A stretch of DNA of 64,000 nt from Bog-756 sp963734435 (GCA_963734435.1 CAVTHA010000001.1:62001-126000), one strand, 5' to 3'; shown: positions 46,669 to 56,768, numbered from the stretch's first letter. Numbers and translations are program-made. Notes: generated by a model from the sequence alone, not told the origin.

Positions 46669-47868
46669 TCAACCGGAGATCTGAAGGAGGAGTTGCTGGG
46701 TCGACCCGGCCGGGTCGTTGGCCTGCTGGCTGACCGAGATGGCGATGGAGATGGTGAGGGAGTAGCGGTGGCCGGTGGCGACGGAAAGGGACTTCATCGA
46801 CAGGGCCGAGGACGAGCCCGACCGCAGGCTGACCTGGGCCCGGTACGTCCCGCCCGCGGCCCCCGCCGGTGGCGGCGGTGTTCCCGGTGGATCCGCCGGC
46901 ATCAGCGTCTCGGTCACCCGGACCACGGGCTCGACCACGGTGCCGCAATTGGTCACGGTCACCGTGGTCTGAACCGACGTGGTCGGCGGCAGCACCGTCG
47001 GCGAGCCGCCCGGGATTTCTGATTGAGGTGCGGTGCACCCGGGAATGACGGTCTGGGGGCCGCTGGCGGCCACCGGGGCGGGCACGAGCCCGACGGCGGT
47101 GATGATCAGCTGGTGGAACGGGACCAGTGCCGCCGATGCATTCAGCTGGGCGGCCGTTGCCCCGAGTCGGGCCGGTCCAAGTGGCGCGTCAGCTGCCGGT
47201 GCCGGGATCCAGACCGAGCGGGGGAGCCGGATCGGAACCCGATTGGCGCGGAGATCGGCGAGCAGCGCGCCGTACTCGTCGTCGGCGTGCTGGAAGAGGA
47301 CCCCGGCGGCCGCCATGCCGGTCGACGCCTGCGAGGGCGAGATCAGGAGCTTGGGCGCCGGTGGTGCCGACGACTCCGGCGCACCGGCGACCGGCAGGGG
47401 CGTCATGCCGAGCATCTGGTCGATATTCGACCGGAGGGCCAGGGCCGCCGATGCTCGATCCGCCATGACCGCGGCAAATCGAAGGCCGGCATCGGCCGTG
47501 GCGGCGGGAGGCTCCAGCGCGGCGGCGCGGGCGGCTTGATCCGACGTCGAGTTCACCGCCTCGTCGAGGCCCTGCTCGAGAACGGCGCGGGCCGTGTAGG
47601 GAAGCGGGCGGTTGGCCAACTGCGGAGCGCTGCTCATCAGCGACGCCAACTGGTTGCCGGTCTGGTTCGAGACGGCGACGAGCTTCGAGGCCATGGCTCC
47701 GTACCCGGCATCTGTCGAGGCTCGGTACGGGCCGGACTGGGCATGGATCTCGATCAGCGAACCGACGGCCAGAAAGACCACGGCCACCACCAGCACCACC
47801 AGCACCACCTGTCGCCCTCGACTGCGTCTCGCGGCGGAGCGTCTCCGTCTCCGTCGGACTCTGGGCAT
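46669..47868 (-). CDS. Membrane-anchored extracytoplasmic protein of unknown function
   Basis: 399 residues; no family recognised. An Arg-rich cytoplasmic start (RVRRRRRRSAARRSRGRQ) is followed by one helix, VVLVVLVVAVVFLAVGSLIE (about residues 20-42). The rest is outside: an Ala/Leu-rich helical part (residues 60-200), a Pro/Thr-rich middle, and a Ser/Thr-rich beta-like C-terminus. Two cysteines (PGCTAPQ, TNCGTV) may form a disulfide. The AT-free, Ala/Pro-rich composition suits a cell-wall-spanning protein. It ends a run behind sqd1 but is separated from it by a strong hairpin. Confidence 0.7.
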   Translation of the reverse strand: MPRVRRRRRRSAARRSRGRQVVLVVLVVAVVFLAVGSLIEIHAQSGPYRASTDAGYGAMASKLVAVSNQTGNQLASLMSSAPQLANRPLPYTARAVLEQGLDEAVNSTSDQAARAAALEPPAATADAGLRFAAVMADRASAALALRSNIDQMLGMTPLPVAGAPESSAPPAPKLLISPSQASTGMAAAGVLFQHADDEYGALLADLRANRVPIRLPRSVWIPAPAADAPLGPARLGATAAQLNASAALVPFHQLIITAVGLVPAPVAASGPQTVIPGCTAPQSEIPGGSPTVLPPTTSVQTTVTVTNCGTVVEPVVRVTETLMPADPPGTPPPPAGAAGGTYRAQVSLRSGSSSALSMKSLSVATGHRYSLTISIAISVSQQANDPAGSTQQLLLQISG

Positions 47869-47965
47869 CCCGACGACGATAGTGCCGGTGCATCGATCCG
47901 GACCGGCCGCGAGCCAGGCTCATGGCGACAATTCGGGCACCGGGCACCCCGTCAGTGACACCGTC

Positions 47966-48013
47966 GCCGTCCCCTCGATCACTCGATCAAACCCGAGTGA
48001 TCGAGGGGACGGC
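47966..48013 (-). terminator. 20-bp perfect inverted repeat after the sulfoquinovose synthase gene
   Basis: 47966-47985 and 47994-48013 are perfect reverse complements over 20 bases with an eight-base loop. It begins nine bases after the stop codon of the synthase gene and precedes the next gene on the same strand by about 100 bases. No T-run follows. Most likely an actinobacterial-type intrinsic terminator; a protein-binding palindrome is the alternative. Confidence 0.7.
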
Positions 48014-48021
48014 GCGGCAAG

Positions 48022-49265
48022 CTACCGCTGGAAGATGGTCGCTCGCATCGGACCGGCCGAGGCCGCCGCCTTTGCCGCGCTGCGCTGGTTGGGCGAGGCG
48101 CCGGAGGTGGCGAGGTCGCTGGCGGTATTCCGCCACTCCACGGTGGGCCGGATGGCGTCCACGTCCACGTTGGCCTTGTACTTGTGAGCCACCGACAAGA
48201 TGGACTGGATGACCGACGAGGTCAACAGATGGGGCACCAGTCCGAGGTCCAGCAGCTTGGTGTGAGCAGCCCGGTAGTAGTGGTCTTCCTTCTCCACCGC
48301 GGATCAGTGCAGTTCTCGATCTTCACGTCGCCGGCGAACTCGGCCGCGACCATCTCTGCCATTTCCGCCACCGAGTAGGACTCGGTGAATTGGTTGAAGA
48401 CCCTGAACTCGCCCCGCTCGGCGGGATTCTCCAAAGCCAACTCGACACAGGCCAGCGTGTCGAGGATGTTCAACATCCCACGAGTCTGTCCTCCGGACCC
48501 GTACACCGTGAGGGGGTGGTCGGTGACCGCCTGCACGCAGAACCGGTTGAGGACGGTGCCGAACACGCCGTCGTAGTCGAATCGGGTCGCCAGGTCGGGG
48601 TGCAGCACGGTCTCGTCGGTCTCGTGCCCGTACACGATGCCTTGATTGAGGTCGGTGGCCCTGATCCCCCAGATCCGGCAACCGAACATGATGTTGGCGC
48701 TGTCGTGAACCTTGGAGAGATGGTAGAAGGAGCCCGGCTGCTTCGGATAGGGCAGGACGTCGGTCCGTCCCCGGTGGGTGATCTCGATGAAGCCTTCTTC
48801 GATATCGATGTTGGGGGTGCCGTACTCGCCCATCGTGCCCAGCTTCACCAGGTGGATATCCCGGTTCTGTTCGGCTATGGCGTAGAGCAGGTTGAGCGTC
48901 CCGGCCACGTTGTTCACCTGGGTGTAGACGGCGTGTTGGCGATCGATCATCGAGTATGGGGCGGATCGCTGTTCGGCAAAGTGCACGACGGCATCGGGCT
49001 GGAATGAAGCGAACGTGGCACTGACGAAGGTGGGGTCGGTGAGGTCGCCGACGAACAGGTCAACGGTCAGGTCGGAGATCTCGTGCCAGCGCCGGATTCG
49101 GCGTTGGAGGCTGACGATTGGCACCAGGCTGTCGACGCCCATCTCGAGGTCATATCCACGCCGAGCGAAGTTGTCGACCACTCCTACCCGGTGGCCCCGT
49201 CGGGATAGGTAGAGCGCGGTCGGCCACCCTAGGTAACCGTCACCACCGAGTACCAATATGTTCAA
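48022..49265 (-). CDS. UDP-sulfoquinovose synthase, one frameshift
   Basis: Adds sulfite to UDP-glucose to make UDP-sulfoquinovose, the head-group donor of sulfolipid. An extended SDR: NILVLGGDGYLGWPTALYLS (NAD-binding glycine motif), GTMGEYGTPN with the catalytic threonine, and FYHLSKVHDSANI with the YxxxK pair. The ending KEDHYYRAAHTKLLDLGLVP is also typical of SQD1. It lies in another frame: one base is missing near 48300 after CTDPR. TTG 49265 is preferred because it sits after a GAGGGAG and gives the normal N-terminus. Total about 414 residues. Confidence 0.88.
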
Positions 49266-49598
49266 CGTTTCGTCTCCCTCTTCGGACACCGCCGGCTGAG
49301 TCCTCGGCGTGTTCTACCCGTTGGTGGTGCACACCCTCGGCCCCACTTTTATCACCTGCTCACCTTGGAGGGCCCTGAGAACAGGCATGAAGGCTCTGTA
49401 GAATGTGGCCGGCGGTCCCGACGCCCAGAGATCGACATCACTGAACGCGGCGGTCTACCAGGGATTTCCACCAGGGATGATCGGGTGCGGGCTCACGTCG
49501 CTCATCTGCGGAAGCTCGGTTTGGTGAGGTGTCGGCGTCGCAAGCCGAACCGGGCTGGATCAGCTAGATGGAACCCTCAGTCCGGGCTTCCGGAGCGG
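49266..49598. other. Gene-free region upstream of the sulfoquinovose synthase gene
   Basis: About 330 bases between the synthase start and the rmuC stop. An overlapping plus-strand frame runs through it but has no conserved features. No clear promoter hexamers or strong hairpins found. Confidence 0.5.
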
Positions 49599-51053
49599 TC
49601 AACCCCGGGGCCGGGCACCGGACCCGACCGATTGGTCCATGCCCTCAGCCACGTCGAGGAACGGCAGCTCGATGGCGGCCGGGCCGAGCTCGGGAGATTG
49701 GAGCGCCCTCGTGGTGGAATCCACCACCGACGGTGGATCGAGCGCTTCCCCCACTCCGACCACGCCCATCTCCGCGAATCGCCGGGCGGTGACCAGCACC
49801 CTTCCCTCGAGTGAACCCACAGCCTTGTTGTAGGCGGCGACCGCGGTGTTCAGCCCCTTGCCCACGGCGGAGACGTGATCGCCCAGAACGGACAGGCGCC
49901 GGTAGAGCTCGGCCCCGAGGAGCTGGACCTCACGAGCGTTTTCGGCCAGCGACTCCTGCTGCCACCCGTACGCCACCGCTCGAAGGAGGGCGATGAGCGA
50001 GGTCGGTGTGGCCAGGAGGACGTGATTGGCGACGGCGTACTCCATGAGCCCCGGCTCGTGCTCCAGAGCGGTCGACAACAGCGGGTCACCCGGGATGAAG
50101 GCCACCACGAACTCGGGTGAGGGATCGACACGCTTCCAGTACTCCCTCTTCGACAGGGCGTCCACATGGGCCTTCATCTGCCGACCGTGACTGGCCAGGC
50201 TGATGCGACGCAGCGCCTCGTCGTCGGCCTCGTTGGCGTCCAGGAAGGCCTGCATGGGCACTTTGGCGTCCACGGCGACGTTCTTGTTCCCGGGGAGGTG
50301 CACCACCATGTCCGGACGCAGGCGACCGCCGTCGGCGTCGGAGGTGACCTGCTCCTCGAAGTCACAGTGCTCGAGCATGCCCGCCATCTCGACCACCCGA
50401 CGAAGCTGCAGCTCCCCCCATCGACCCCGGGTCTGCGGTGCGCGAAGTGCGGTCACCAGGTTCCGAGTCTCCTTCTGCAATTGGTCGTGGGACGAGGACA
50501 GGTGCTTCATCTGCTCGGTCAGTGACGTGTAGGCCCGCTGGCGTTCGACCTCCAAGCGCTGCATGCCCGCCTCGTACTTGCCGAGCTGGTCCCCGATCGG
50601 CCTCAACAGCTGCTCGATCGCCTCTTGCCGCTTGGCGAGCTCCCCCTCCGCCGCCTGCCGTGTCTCGCTGAGCTTGGCGTCGGCCAGTTGCAGGAATTGC
50701 TCGTTGTTCTGCTGCAGGGCCAATGTCGAGAGGCGGGCGAACTCCCCGGTCAGCTGGTCGCGGGCCACGTCGAAGGCGACGGCCCGCTGTTCGGCGAGGC
50801 GGCCTTCGGCCTCCAGCTCGGCGGCAAGCCGGGCCCCCTGGGCTTGGGCCAGGGCGAGCTGTTCCTGCTGGTCGGCAGCGAAGGAACGGAGGCCGGCCAC
50901 TTCGGCGGCCAACCGATCGTTCTGCTCCTGGGCGTCGGCCAGGCGGGCCTCGGCCGCCCGGGCGCGGGACACATGGCTGGCGCGGACGAACAGGCCCGCG
51001 GCCGCGCCCATCCCAGCTCCGATGACGAGTCCGAGAATGAGGCCGGTGAGCAT
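49599..51053 (-). CDS. rmuC: RmuC-family DNA recombination protein
   Basis: 484 residues. N-terminal membrane helix (LTGLILGLVIGAGMGAAAGL), a long Ala/Glu/Gln coiled coil (about residues 30-190), then the nuclease-like RmuC domain: RGRWGELQLRRVVEMAGMLE, DMVVHLPGNKNVAVDAKVPM, EFVVAFIPGDPLLSTALEHE. Members limit DNA inversions at repeats. ATG 51053 gives the natural N-terminus. Divergent from ndh. Confidence 0.92.
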   Translation of the reverse strand: MLTGLILGLVIGAGMGAAAGLFVRASHVSRARAAEARLADAQEQNDRLAAEVAGLRSFAADQQEQLALAQAQGARLAAELEAEGRLAEQRAVAFDVARDQLTGEFARLSTLALQQNNEQFLQLADAKLSETRQAAEGELAKRQEAIEQLLRPIGDQLGKYEAGMQRLEVERQRAYTSLTEQMKHLSSSHDQLQKETRNLVTALRAPQTRGRWGELQLRRVVEMAGMLEHCDFEEQVTSDADGGRLRPDMVVHLPGNKNVAVDAKVPMQAFLDANEADDEALRRISLASHGRQMKAHVDALSKREYWKRVDPSPEFVVAFIPGDPLLSTALEHEPGLMEYAVANHVLLATPTSLIALLRAVAYGWQQESLAENAREVQLLGAELYRRLSVLGDHVSAVGKGLNTAVAAYNKAVGSLEGRVLVTARRFAEMGVVGVGEALDPPSVVDSTTRALQSPELGPAAIELPFLDVAEGMDQSVGSGARPRG

Positions 51054-51202
51054 GTCGACATCCTTCAGAGTCCTGTTCGGGACATTGGGGACCCTTCGAA
51101 GCCAGCGTACCGACGGGGTGTCACGGTCACGGGGACTCCCAGCGTGGGATGGCTGCCCGGGCGAGCCGGAGGCGCCGCTCCTCGGCTGTGCCAGCATGGA
51201 GC

Positions 51203-52567
51203 ATGCACCGCGTGGTCGTCGTGGGAGCTGGGTTCGCCGGCCTCGCCGCGGCCCGGGCCCTGGTCGGTGAACCAGTGGACGTGACCATCGTCGACCAGCG
51301 AAATTTCCACACGTTCCAGCCGATGCTCTACGAAGTGGCCACGGCCGGGCTCGATCCCGGAGACGTGGCCTATCCCATCCGGGTCATCTTCGGGAAGGCC
51401 CCCAATGTCACGTTCCGGTTCGCCCGCGTGACCGGCGTCGACTGGGACCAGCACCACGTGGCACTCGATGACGCCGCTCCACTGCCGTTCGACTCGATCA
51501 TCGTGGCCAGCGGGGCGACGGCCAAGTTCTTCGGCATCCCGGGGGCGGCGGAGTTCAGCTTTCCCCTGTACACCCTCAATGACGCCCGGAGGCTACGGGA
51601 CCACGTCCTCCGCCGCTTCGAGGAGGCCGACGCCGCCCCGACCCGGGCGGCCGACGGTCCCCTGACCTTCGTTGTCGTAGGGGGCGGGCCGACCGGGGTC
51701 GAGGTGGCCGGGGCGTTGGCCGAGCTGCTGGACGTCGCGGTCCGACACGACGGCTTCACGTTCGCACGATCGACGGGACGAATCATCCTGGTGGACGGAC
51801 TGGACCGCCTGCTCTCCCCGTTCAAGGCCACAGCCGCCGCCTACGCGGCCGACACCCTCAGGGGGCGTGGCATCGAGTTGCAGCTCGGACGCATGGTCAA
51901 GCGGGTGAGCGACACCTGCGTCGAGCTCGACGACGGGACCGAGATCCCGACCCGCACCGTCGTCTGGGCCGGTGGAGTGACGGTCGAGGACACTGTCGCC
52001 GCCCGGCTGTCGTCGCCGACCGGCCCGAACGGACGCCTGACCGTCGAGGCCGACCTTTCCATTCCCGGCCATCCGGACGCCTATGCCGTCGGCGATGCGG
52101 CCGCCGTGCCCTGGGGGCCGGGGGCCAAGGACCCCGAAGCATTCTGTCCCCAAATGGCCCAGGTGGCCATCCAGTCGGGCTCCCACGCCGCCCATCAGGT
52201 CCTCCACCGACTCGTCGGGGAGCCCGCCGAGGCGTTCCGGTACCACGACAAGGGCATCATGGCCACCATCGGGCGCCGGGCGGCCATCACCCAGTTCCCC
52301 GGCGGCGTCATCGTCCGGGGCACGCTCGGGTGGCTGGCCTGGCTCGGCCTGCACCTCGTCTACCTGATCGGCTTCCGCAACAAGCTGGTGGTCCTCATCA
52401 ACTGGTCGTGGCGCTACCTCTCGTGGGGCTCCGGCCCACGGGTCATCGTCGGAGACAAGCTCGAGCGGAGATCACCGTCGCAGCCTGAAGAGCAGCAGGC
52501 CGACCCAGGTGGGCAAGACGGCAAGAGGGATGTCTCCGACCGGGCGGGGTCCACGCCCTCTTCGTAG
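51203..52567 (+). CDS. ndh: Type II NADH dehydrogenase
   Basis: Single-subunit, non-proton-pumping NADH:quinone oxidoreductase at the inner membrane face. 454 residues: HRVVVVGAGFAGLAAARALV (FAD), FVVVGGGPTGVEVAGALAEL (NADH), and HPDAYAVGDAAAVPWGPG (FAD). A C-terminal hydrophobic or amphipathic segment, WLAWLGLHLVYLIGFRNKLV, anchors it. ATG 51203 chosen because upstream residues are not conserved. A polar tail of about 30 residues ends the protein. Confidence 0.93.
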   Translation: MHRVVVVGAGFAGLAAARALVGEPVDVTIVDQRNFHTFQPMLYEVATAGLDPGDVAYPIRVIFGKAPNVTFRFARVTGVDWDQHHVALDDAAPLPFDSIIVASGATAKFFGIPGAAEFSFPLYTLNDARRLRDHVLRRFEEADAAPTRAADGPLTFVVVGGGPTGVEVAGALAELLDVAVRHDGFTFARSTGRIILVDGLDRLLSPFKATAAAYAADTLRGRGIELQLGRMVKRVSDTCVELDDGTEIPTRTVVWAGGVTVEDTVAARLSSPTGPNGRLTVEADLSIPGHPDAYAVGDAAAVPWGPGAKDPEAFCPQMAQVAIQSGSHAAHQVLHRLVGEPAEAFRYHDKGIMATIGRRAAITQFPGGVIVRGTLGWLAWLGLHLVYLIGFRNKLVVLINWSWRYLSWGSGPRVIVGDKLERRSPSQPEEQQADPGGQDGKRDVSDRAGSTPSS

Positions 52568-52738
52568 GTCCTGGAGTTCCGGGCTCCGTCGGGACCTGTC
52601 CCGCCTCCATGGCTCCAGTCGTTGCCGGAGACCCCACCTTCTCTGGTCGTCCACCTCTGTTCTCCCGCTCCGCCGTGCGCCCCCGGCGCCGCCCGGGCCG
52701 GACCGGGGGATCCCGCCACCGCGCCGCTCGGGGGTACC

Positions 52739-53377
52739 GTGATCGGAGTGGATGACGCGCTCGAACTCATCGACCGGAAGGTCCTCCAACTGTTCGCCCT
52801 GGTGGGGGAGTCCATGGCCGGCGCCACCCATGCGCTGCTCTCGGGGGACCGTGAGGCGGCCAAGGCCCTCGCCGACCGGGACGCGGTCGTCGACCAGCTG
52901 TACCACGACATCGAGGAGCTGGGGCTCCAACAACTCACCGTGGCGGGGATCACCTCACCAGAGGTTCTCCGGTTCCTGGTCACGGTGATCAGGATGCTGC
53001 CCGATCTCGAGCGCAACGGTGACCTGGCCGAGCACATCGCCCGCCGTGCCGTCCGCGGGCTCGGTGGCGAGCTCTCGGCCCGCAGCCGGGGCCTGGTCGA
53101 GAGGATGGGAGAGGTCGCCGTGCACATGTGGCGGGCCACCACGGACGCCTACGCCGAGCGACTGCCCGTGGCGGCCTCCCATGTCGACACCCTCGATGAC
53201 GAGATGGACGACCTCCATGTGAGTCTCACCGTGGAGGTGGTGGCCGGCACCATGCCCTTGCCGGTGGCCGTCGAGCTGGCCATGGTGGCCCGCTTCTACG
53301 AGCGGTTCGGCGACCACGCCGTCAACCTGGCCAAGCGGATCGCGGTGCTGTCGCACTCCGAAGCGCAGTTGCGGTAG
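52739..53377 (+). CDS. phoU: PhoU-type phosphate-signalling regulator
   Basis: 212 residues, two three-helix PhoU repeats: ALELIDRKVLQLFALVGESM and HSEAQLR at the end, with the metal-binding acidic motifs DRDAVVDQLYHDIEE and HVDTLDDEMDDLHVSLTVEV, and ARFYERFGDHAVNLAKRI. It modulates Pst transport and the PhoR kinase in other bacteria. No pst genes are next to it. GTG 52739 is the likely start; GTG 52748 is possible. Confidence 0.88.
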   Translation: MIGVDDALELIDRKVLQLFALVGESMAGATHALLSGDREAAKALADRDAVVDQLYHDIEELGLQQLTVAGITSPEVLRFLVTVIRMLPDLERNGDLAEHIARRAVRGLGGELSARSRGLVERMGEVAVHMWRATTDAYAERLPVAASHVDTLDDEMDDLHVSLTVEVVAGTMPLPVAVELAMVARFYERFGDHAVNLAKRIAVLSHSEAQLR

Positions 53378-53402
53378 CGCTCGGCGCCAATGGGGAAGGG
53401 CT

Positions 53403-53423
53403 CGCCGGCGGAGCCGGCCGGCG
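53403..53423. terminator. Bidirectional terminator between phoU and asd
   Basis: CGCCGGC (53403-53409), a seven-base loop and GCCGGCG (53417-53423), located in the 49-base gap where phoU (plus) and asd (minus) converge. No T-runs. Confidence 0.45.
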
Positions 53424-53426
53424 GTG

Positions 53427-54470
53427 CTAGCCGGCGGTGCCGGTAGCCAGCAGGCCGGCGCCCACCAGCGTCTCCGCGATCTGGACGGCGTTGAGGGCTG
53501 CCCCCTTGCGCAGATTGTCGCCGCTCACGAACAGAGCCAGCCGGTTGTCGGCGCCGGCGGCGCGGATCCGCCCGACGAGCGACGGATCCCTTCCGGCCGC
53601 CCGCAGCGGGGTGGGCAGCTCGGAGAGCTCGACCCCGGGCGCCGCGGCCAACACCTCGGTCGCCCGTCCGGGGGTCAGAGCCTCTTCGAACTCGGCCACG
53701 ATGGACAGCGAGTGACCGGTGAACACCGGGACCCGCACACAGGTGCAGGTGACATCAAGATCGGGCAGGCCGAGGATCTTCCGGCTCTCGTCCCGGAATT
53801 TCTGCTCCTCGTCGGTCTCCCCCGAGCCGTCTCCCACCGGGTGGCCGGCCAGGGGTACGACATTGTGGGCGATGGTGTCGGGGAACTTGACCGCCGGTGG
53901 TCCTTCGACCGCGCTCCCGTCGAATGTCAGGGCGGCTGCCCGGTCGACCGTCTTGAGGAGCTGCATCTCCAGCTCGGCCACCCCGGCCAGGCCGGCACCG
54001 GACACGGCCTGATAGGTGGACACCACCAGCCGCCGGAGACCGGCGACCTCGTCGAGCGGCTTGAGGACGGGCATGCCGACCATGGTCGTGCAGTTGGGAT
54101 TGGCCACGATCCCCTTGGGGATGGACTCGAGGGCGGCACGGTTGACCTCCGGCACCACCAGCGGGACGGCGGGATCCATCCGCCAGGCCGAGGAGTTGTC
54201 GATGACCACGGCACCGGCCGCGGCGAACCTCGGGGCCAGCCGGCGGGAGGCCTGCGCCCCGCACGAGAACAACGCCAGATGCAGCCCGGACACCTCGGCG
54301 GCGTCGGCGTCCTCGACCGGCAGCTCCTCCCCCCGGAACGGGAGGTGGCGGCCGGCTGAGCGCGACGAGGCGAACAGCCGGAGCTGGTCGAGGGGGAAGC
54401 CGCGCTCCTCCAGCATGGCCCGCATCACCGTCCCGACCTGACCGGTCGCACCCACCACCGCCACTCGCAT
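53427..54470 (-). CDS. asd: Aspartate-semialdehyde dehydrogenase
   Basis: Second step of the aspartate pathway. 347 residues: MRVAVVGATGQVGTVMRAML (NADP loop), SSAWRMDPAVPLVVPEVNR, and VANPNCTTMVGMPVLKPLDE with the catalytic Cys (about residue 128). The later CVRVPVFTGHSLSIVAEFEE carries the conserved histidine. It follows lysC by 86 bases, the usual lysC-asd pair. Confidence 0.95.
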   Translation of the reverse strand: MRVAVVGATGQVGTVMRAMLEERGFPLDQLRLFASSRSAGRHLPFRGEELPVEDADAAEVSGLHLALFSCGAQASRRLAPRFAAAGAVVIDNSSAWRMDPAVPLVVPEVNRAALESIPKGIVANPNCTTMVGMPVLKPLDEVAGLRRLVVSTYQAVSGAGLAGVAELEMQLLKTVDRAAALTFDGSAVEGPPAVKFPDTIAHNVVPLAGHPVGDGSGETDEEQKFRDESRKILGLPDLDVTCTCVRVPVFTGHSLSIVAEFEEALTPGRATEVLAAAPGVELSELPTPLRAAGRDPSLVGRIRAAGADNRLALFVSGDNLRKGAALNAVQIAETLVGAGLLATGTAG

Positions 54471-54556
54471 GGGGCCCAGTCTACGGGTGCCACCACCAGG
54501 GCGGGAGGGAGTGCCGCGGGTCGGAGAGCCGAGGACCGACGCCCCAGACCGGGGGA

Positions 54557-55759
54557 TCAGCCCAACTCGAAGGCCTTGTGCAGGGCCCGCACCGCGTCGT
54601 CGGCGGTCGGCCGCGGACCATGCAGGAGATGCGGATCGGCGACGTGGAGATCATCTCGATGTTGATCCCCTCCGCGAGCCAGCGTCTCGAACATCGTCGC
54701 GGTGACACCAGGGTGGGTCTTCATCCCCGCCCCGACCACCGAGACCCTGGCGACGTCGTCGTCGTCGAGACACTCGTCGCCCCGAGCTCGGGCGACGAGC
54801 GCCTGGCGCGACCTCGGGTCGCGGACGAGGTCCTGCTCGGGCACGGTGAAGGAGATGTCCGTCGTCCCGTCATGCGAGGTGTTCTGCACGATCATGTCGA
54901 CGTTCACGATCCGCTCGGCAAGGCCGCGGAAGAGCGAGGCCGCGATTCCGGGGTGGTCGGCACCCCGGTGATCGTCAACTTCACCTCCGAGGTATCGTTC
55001 GTCACCGCGGAGACGATCGGCTGTTCCATGTTCTGATCCTCCTCGTGACCCAGGTCCCTATCTCCCAGGTGAAGCTCGACCGGACGTGCAGCGGGACGTG
55101 GTGGTTCGCCGCGAACTCCACGGATCGAAGCGCGAGCACCCTGCCGCCGGTGGCGGCGATCTCCAGCATCTCATCGAAGGAGACCGGGGCGAGGCGCCGG
55201 GCGTTCGGCACGACACGGGGGTCGGCGGAGAAGACCCCGGGCACGTCCGTGTAGATCTCGCAGCGGTCCGCGCCGAGCGCGGCCGCCAGCGCGACCGCCG
55301 TCGTGTCCGAGCCACCCCTCCCGAGGGTGGTGACGTCGCGCTCGATCGACACGCCCTGGAAACCGGCGACGATCGGGACGACGCCGCCCGTCCAGAGCGC
55401 CTCGCAGCCGCTCCGGTCGGATCTCGAGGATCCGGGCCTTGGTGTGCAAGGTGTCGGTGATGATGCCGGCCTGACTGCCGGTGAACGAGGTGGACTCGAC
55501 GCCGAGATCGGCCAGCGCCATGCACAACGAGGGCCATCGAGATGCGCTCCCCAGACGTCAGCAACATGTCCAGCTCACGGCCGGGATGGACGGAGCTGAC
55601 GTCGTCGCTCAACCGGATGAGGTCGTCGGTGGTCTTGCCCATCGCGCTAACCACGACCACGACTTCGTCGCCAGCCCGGCGGGTTCGGGCGACGTGATCG
55701 GCGACGGCTCGGATCCGGTCGGCGTCGGCGACCGAGGTCCCTCCGAACTTCTGCACCAC
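54557..55759 (-). CDS. lysC: Aspartate kinase, at least five frameshifts
   Basis: Phosphorylates aspartate at the start of lysine, threonine and methionine synthesis. Pieces in order: VQKFGGTSVADADRIRAVAD and LLTSGERISMAL; CMALADLGVESTSFTGSQAG; SIERDVTTLGRGGSDTTAVA and CEIYTDVPGVFSADPRVVPN; then two ACT domains (EVKLTITGVP; VNVDMIVQNTSHDGTTDISF; ARVSVVGAGMKTHPGVTATM). Frame changes occur near 55530, 55400, 55048, 54965 and, as a compensating pair, 54690 and 54610. Restored length is about 400 residues, normal. All catalytic and regulatory motifs remain, so sequencing error is favoured over pseudogene. Confidence 0.9.
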
Positions 55760-55891
55760 GAGCGGCAGCGGCCAAGCCTACAGGGAGGTCTACCGGACCT
55801 CCCCTGGCGACGCATGAACCGCTCGGGCAGATCAGTACGGGAGCGAGGGCGACGACAGCGCGGCCGGAGGCACCGGCTACCCTGATGCCCC

Positions 55892-56760
55892 GTGAACCAA
55901 GAGAAGCGGCAGCGCCAGAAGGCCGGGCGCCAGGCTCGACTGGAGGCGGAGCAGAAGGCCCGGAAGCGCAAGCAGAACATCCGGCGGGTCATCACCCTCG
56001 TCATCGTGGCCGTCATCGTGGTCGGGCTGTCCTCTCGATCTTCAAGCCATCAGGATCCAAGTCGGCAACCACCACCACCGGGCCGACCACCACGACCACC
56101 ACGACCCCCGTCCGACGGATCGGGTAACACCTCGCCCAGCGCCATCACCACCGCGGCCGACTGCCCGGCCAGCTTCACCGCCACGCTCAACAAGCCCACG
56201 TTCACCGGCACCGCCGATGACCATCGACCCGTCGAAGACCTACACCGCCACCGTCACCACCGACGTCGGCACCTTCGTCATCCAGCTCGACGCCGAAGAC
56301 CTCTCCCGAAGCGGTGAACAATTTCGTCTTCCTCGCCGACTACCACTTCTACGACGGGATCATCTTCCACCGGGTCATCCCCGACCTTCATGATCCAAGG
56401 CGGCGATCCGACCGGGAGCGGCTCGGGCGGGCCCGGCTACCAGTTCACCGAGAGCCGGCACCGGCGACGGCCAATCCCCAGTACCCGATCGGATCGGTGG
56501 CCATGGCCACTCCGAACAACCGGCACGACCGACCCGAGCACCGACGGCAGCCAGTTCTTCATCGTCGTCCGGGCCGGAGGGCGAGAGCCTGCCACCGGAC
56601 TACACGGTGTTCGGCAAGGTGACGCTCGGCATGAACGTCGTCGAGAAGATCGCCGCCGACGGAACAGCGTCGACCGCCGACAACGGCGTGCCGCCCAAGG
56701 TCACCCACCACATGGTCTCGGTCACGATCCCGATCGTCGCATACCGCCAACCGACAGTAG
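55892..56760 (+). CDS. Membrane-anchored cyclophilin, multiple frameshifts
   Basis: Peptidyl-prolyl isomerase outside the membrane. The N-terminus is highly basic (NQEKRQRQKAGRQARLEAEQ), then one helix (RRVITLVIVAVIVVGL), a poly-Thr linker, and the cyclophilin domain: VNNFVFLADYHFYDGIIFHR, MIQGGDPTGSGSGGPGYQF, and DGSQFFIV. At least six single-base shifts spread across the gene (for example near 56030, 56110, 56218, 56297, 56385 and 56500). The stop at 56758-56760 is the most likely end, directly before the ribosome-binding site of the next gene. Confidence 0.82.
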
Positions 56761-56768
56761 GAAAGGCG

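Noticed and set aside
49365..49814. Plus-strand frame of 149 codons upstream of and over the rmuC 3' end
   Set aside because: Overlaps the conserved C-terminus of RmuC and shows no start signal or domain.
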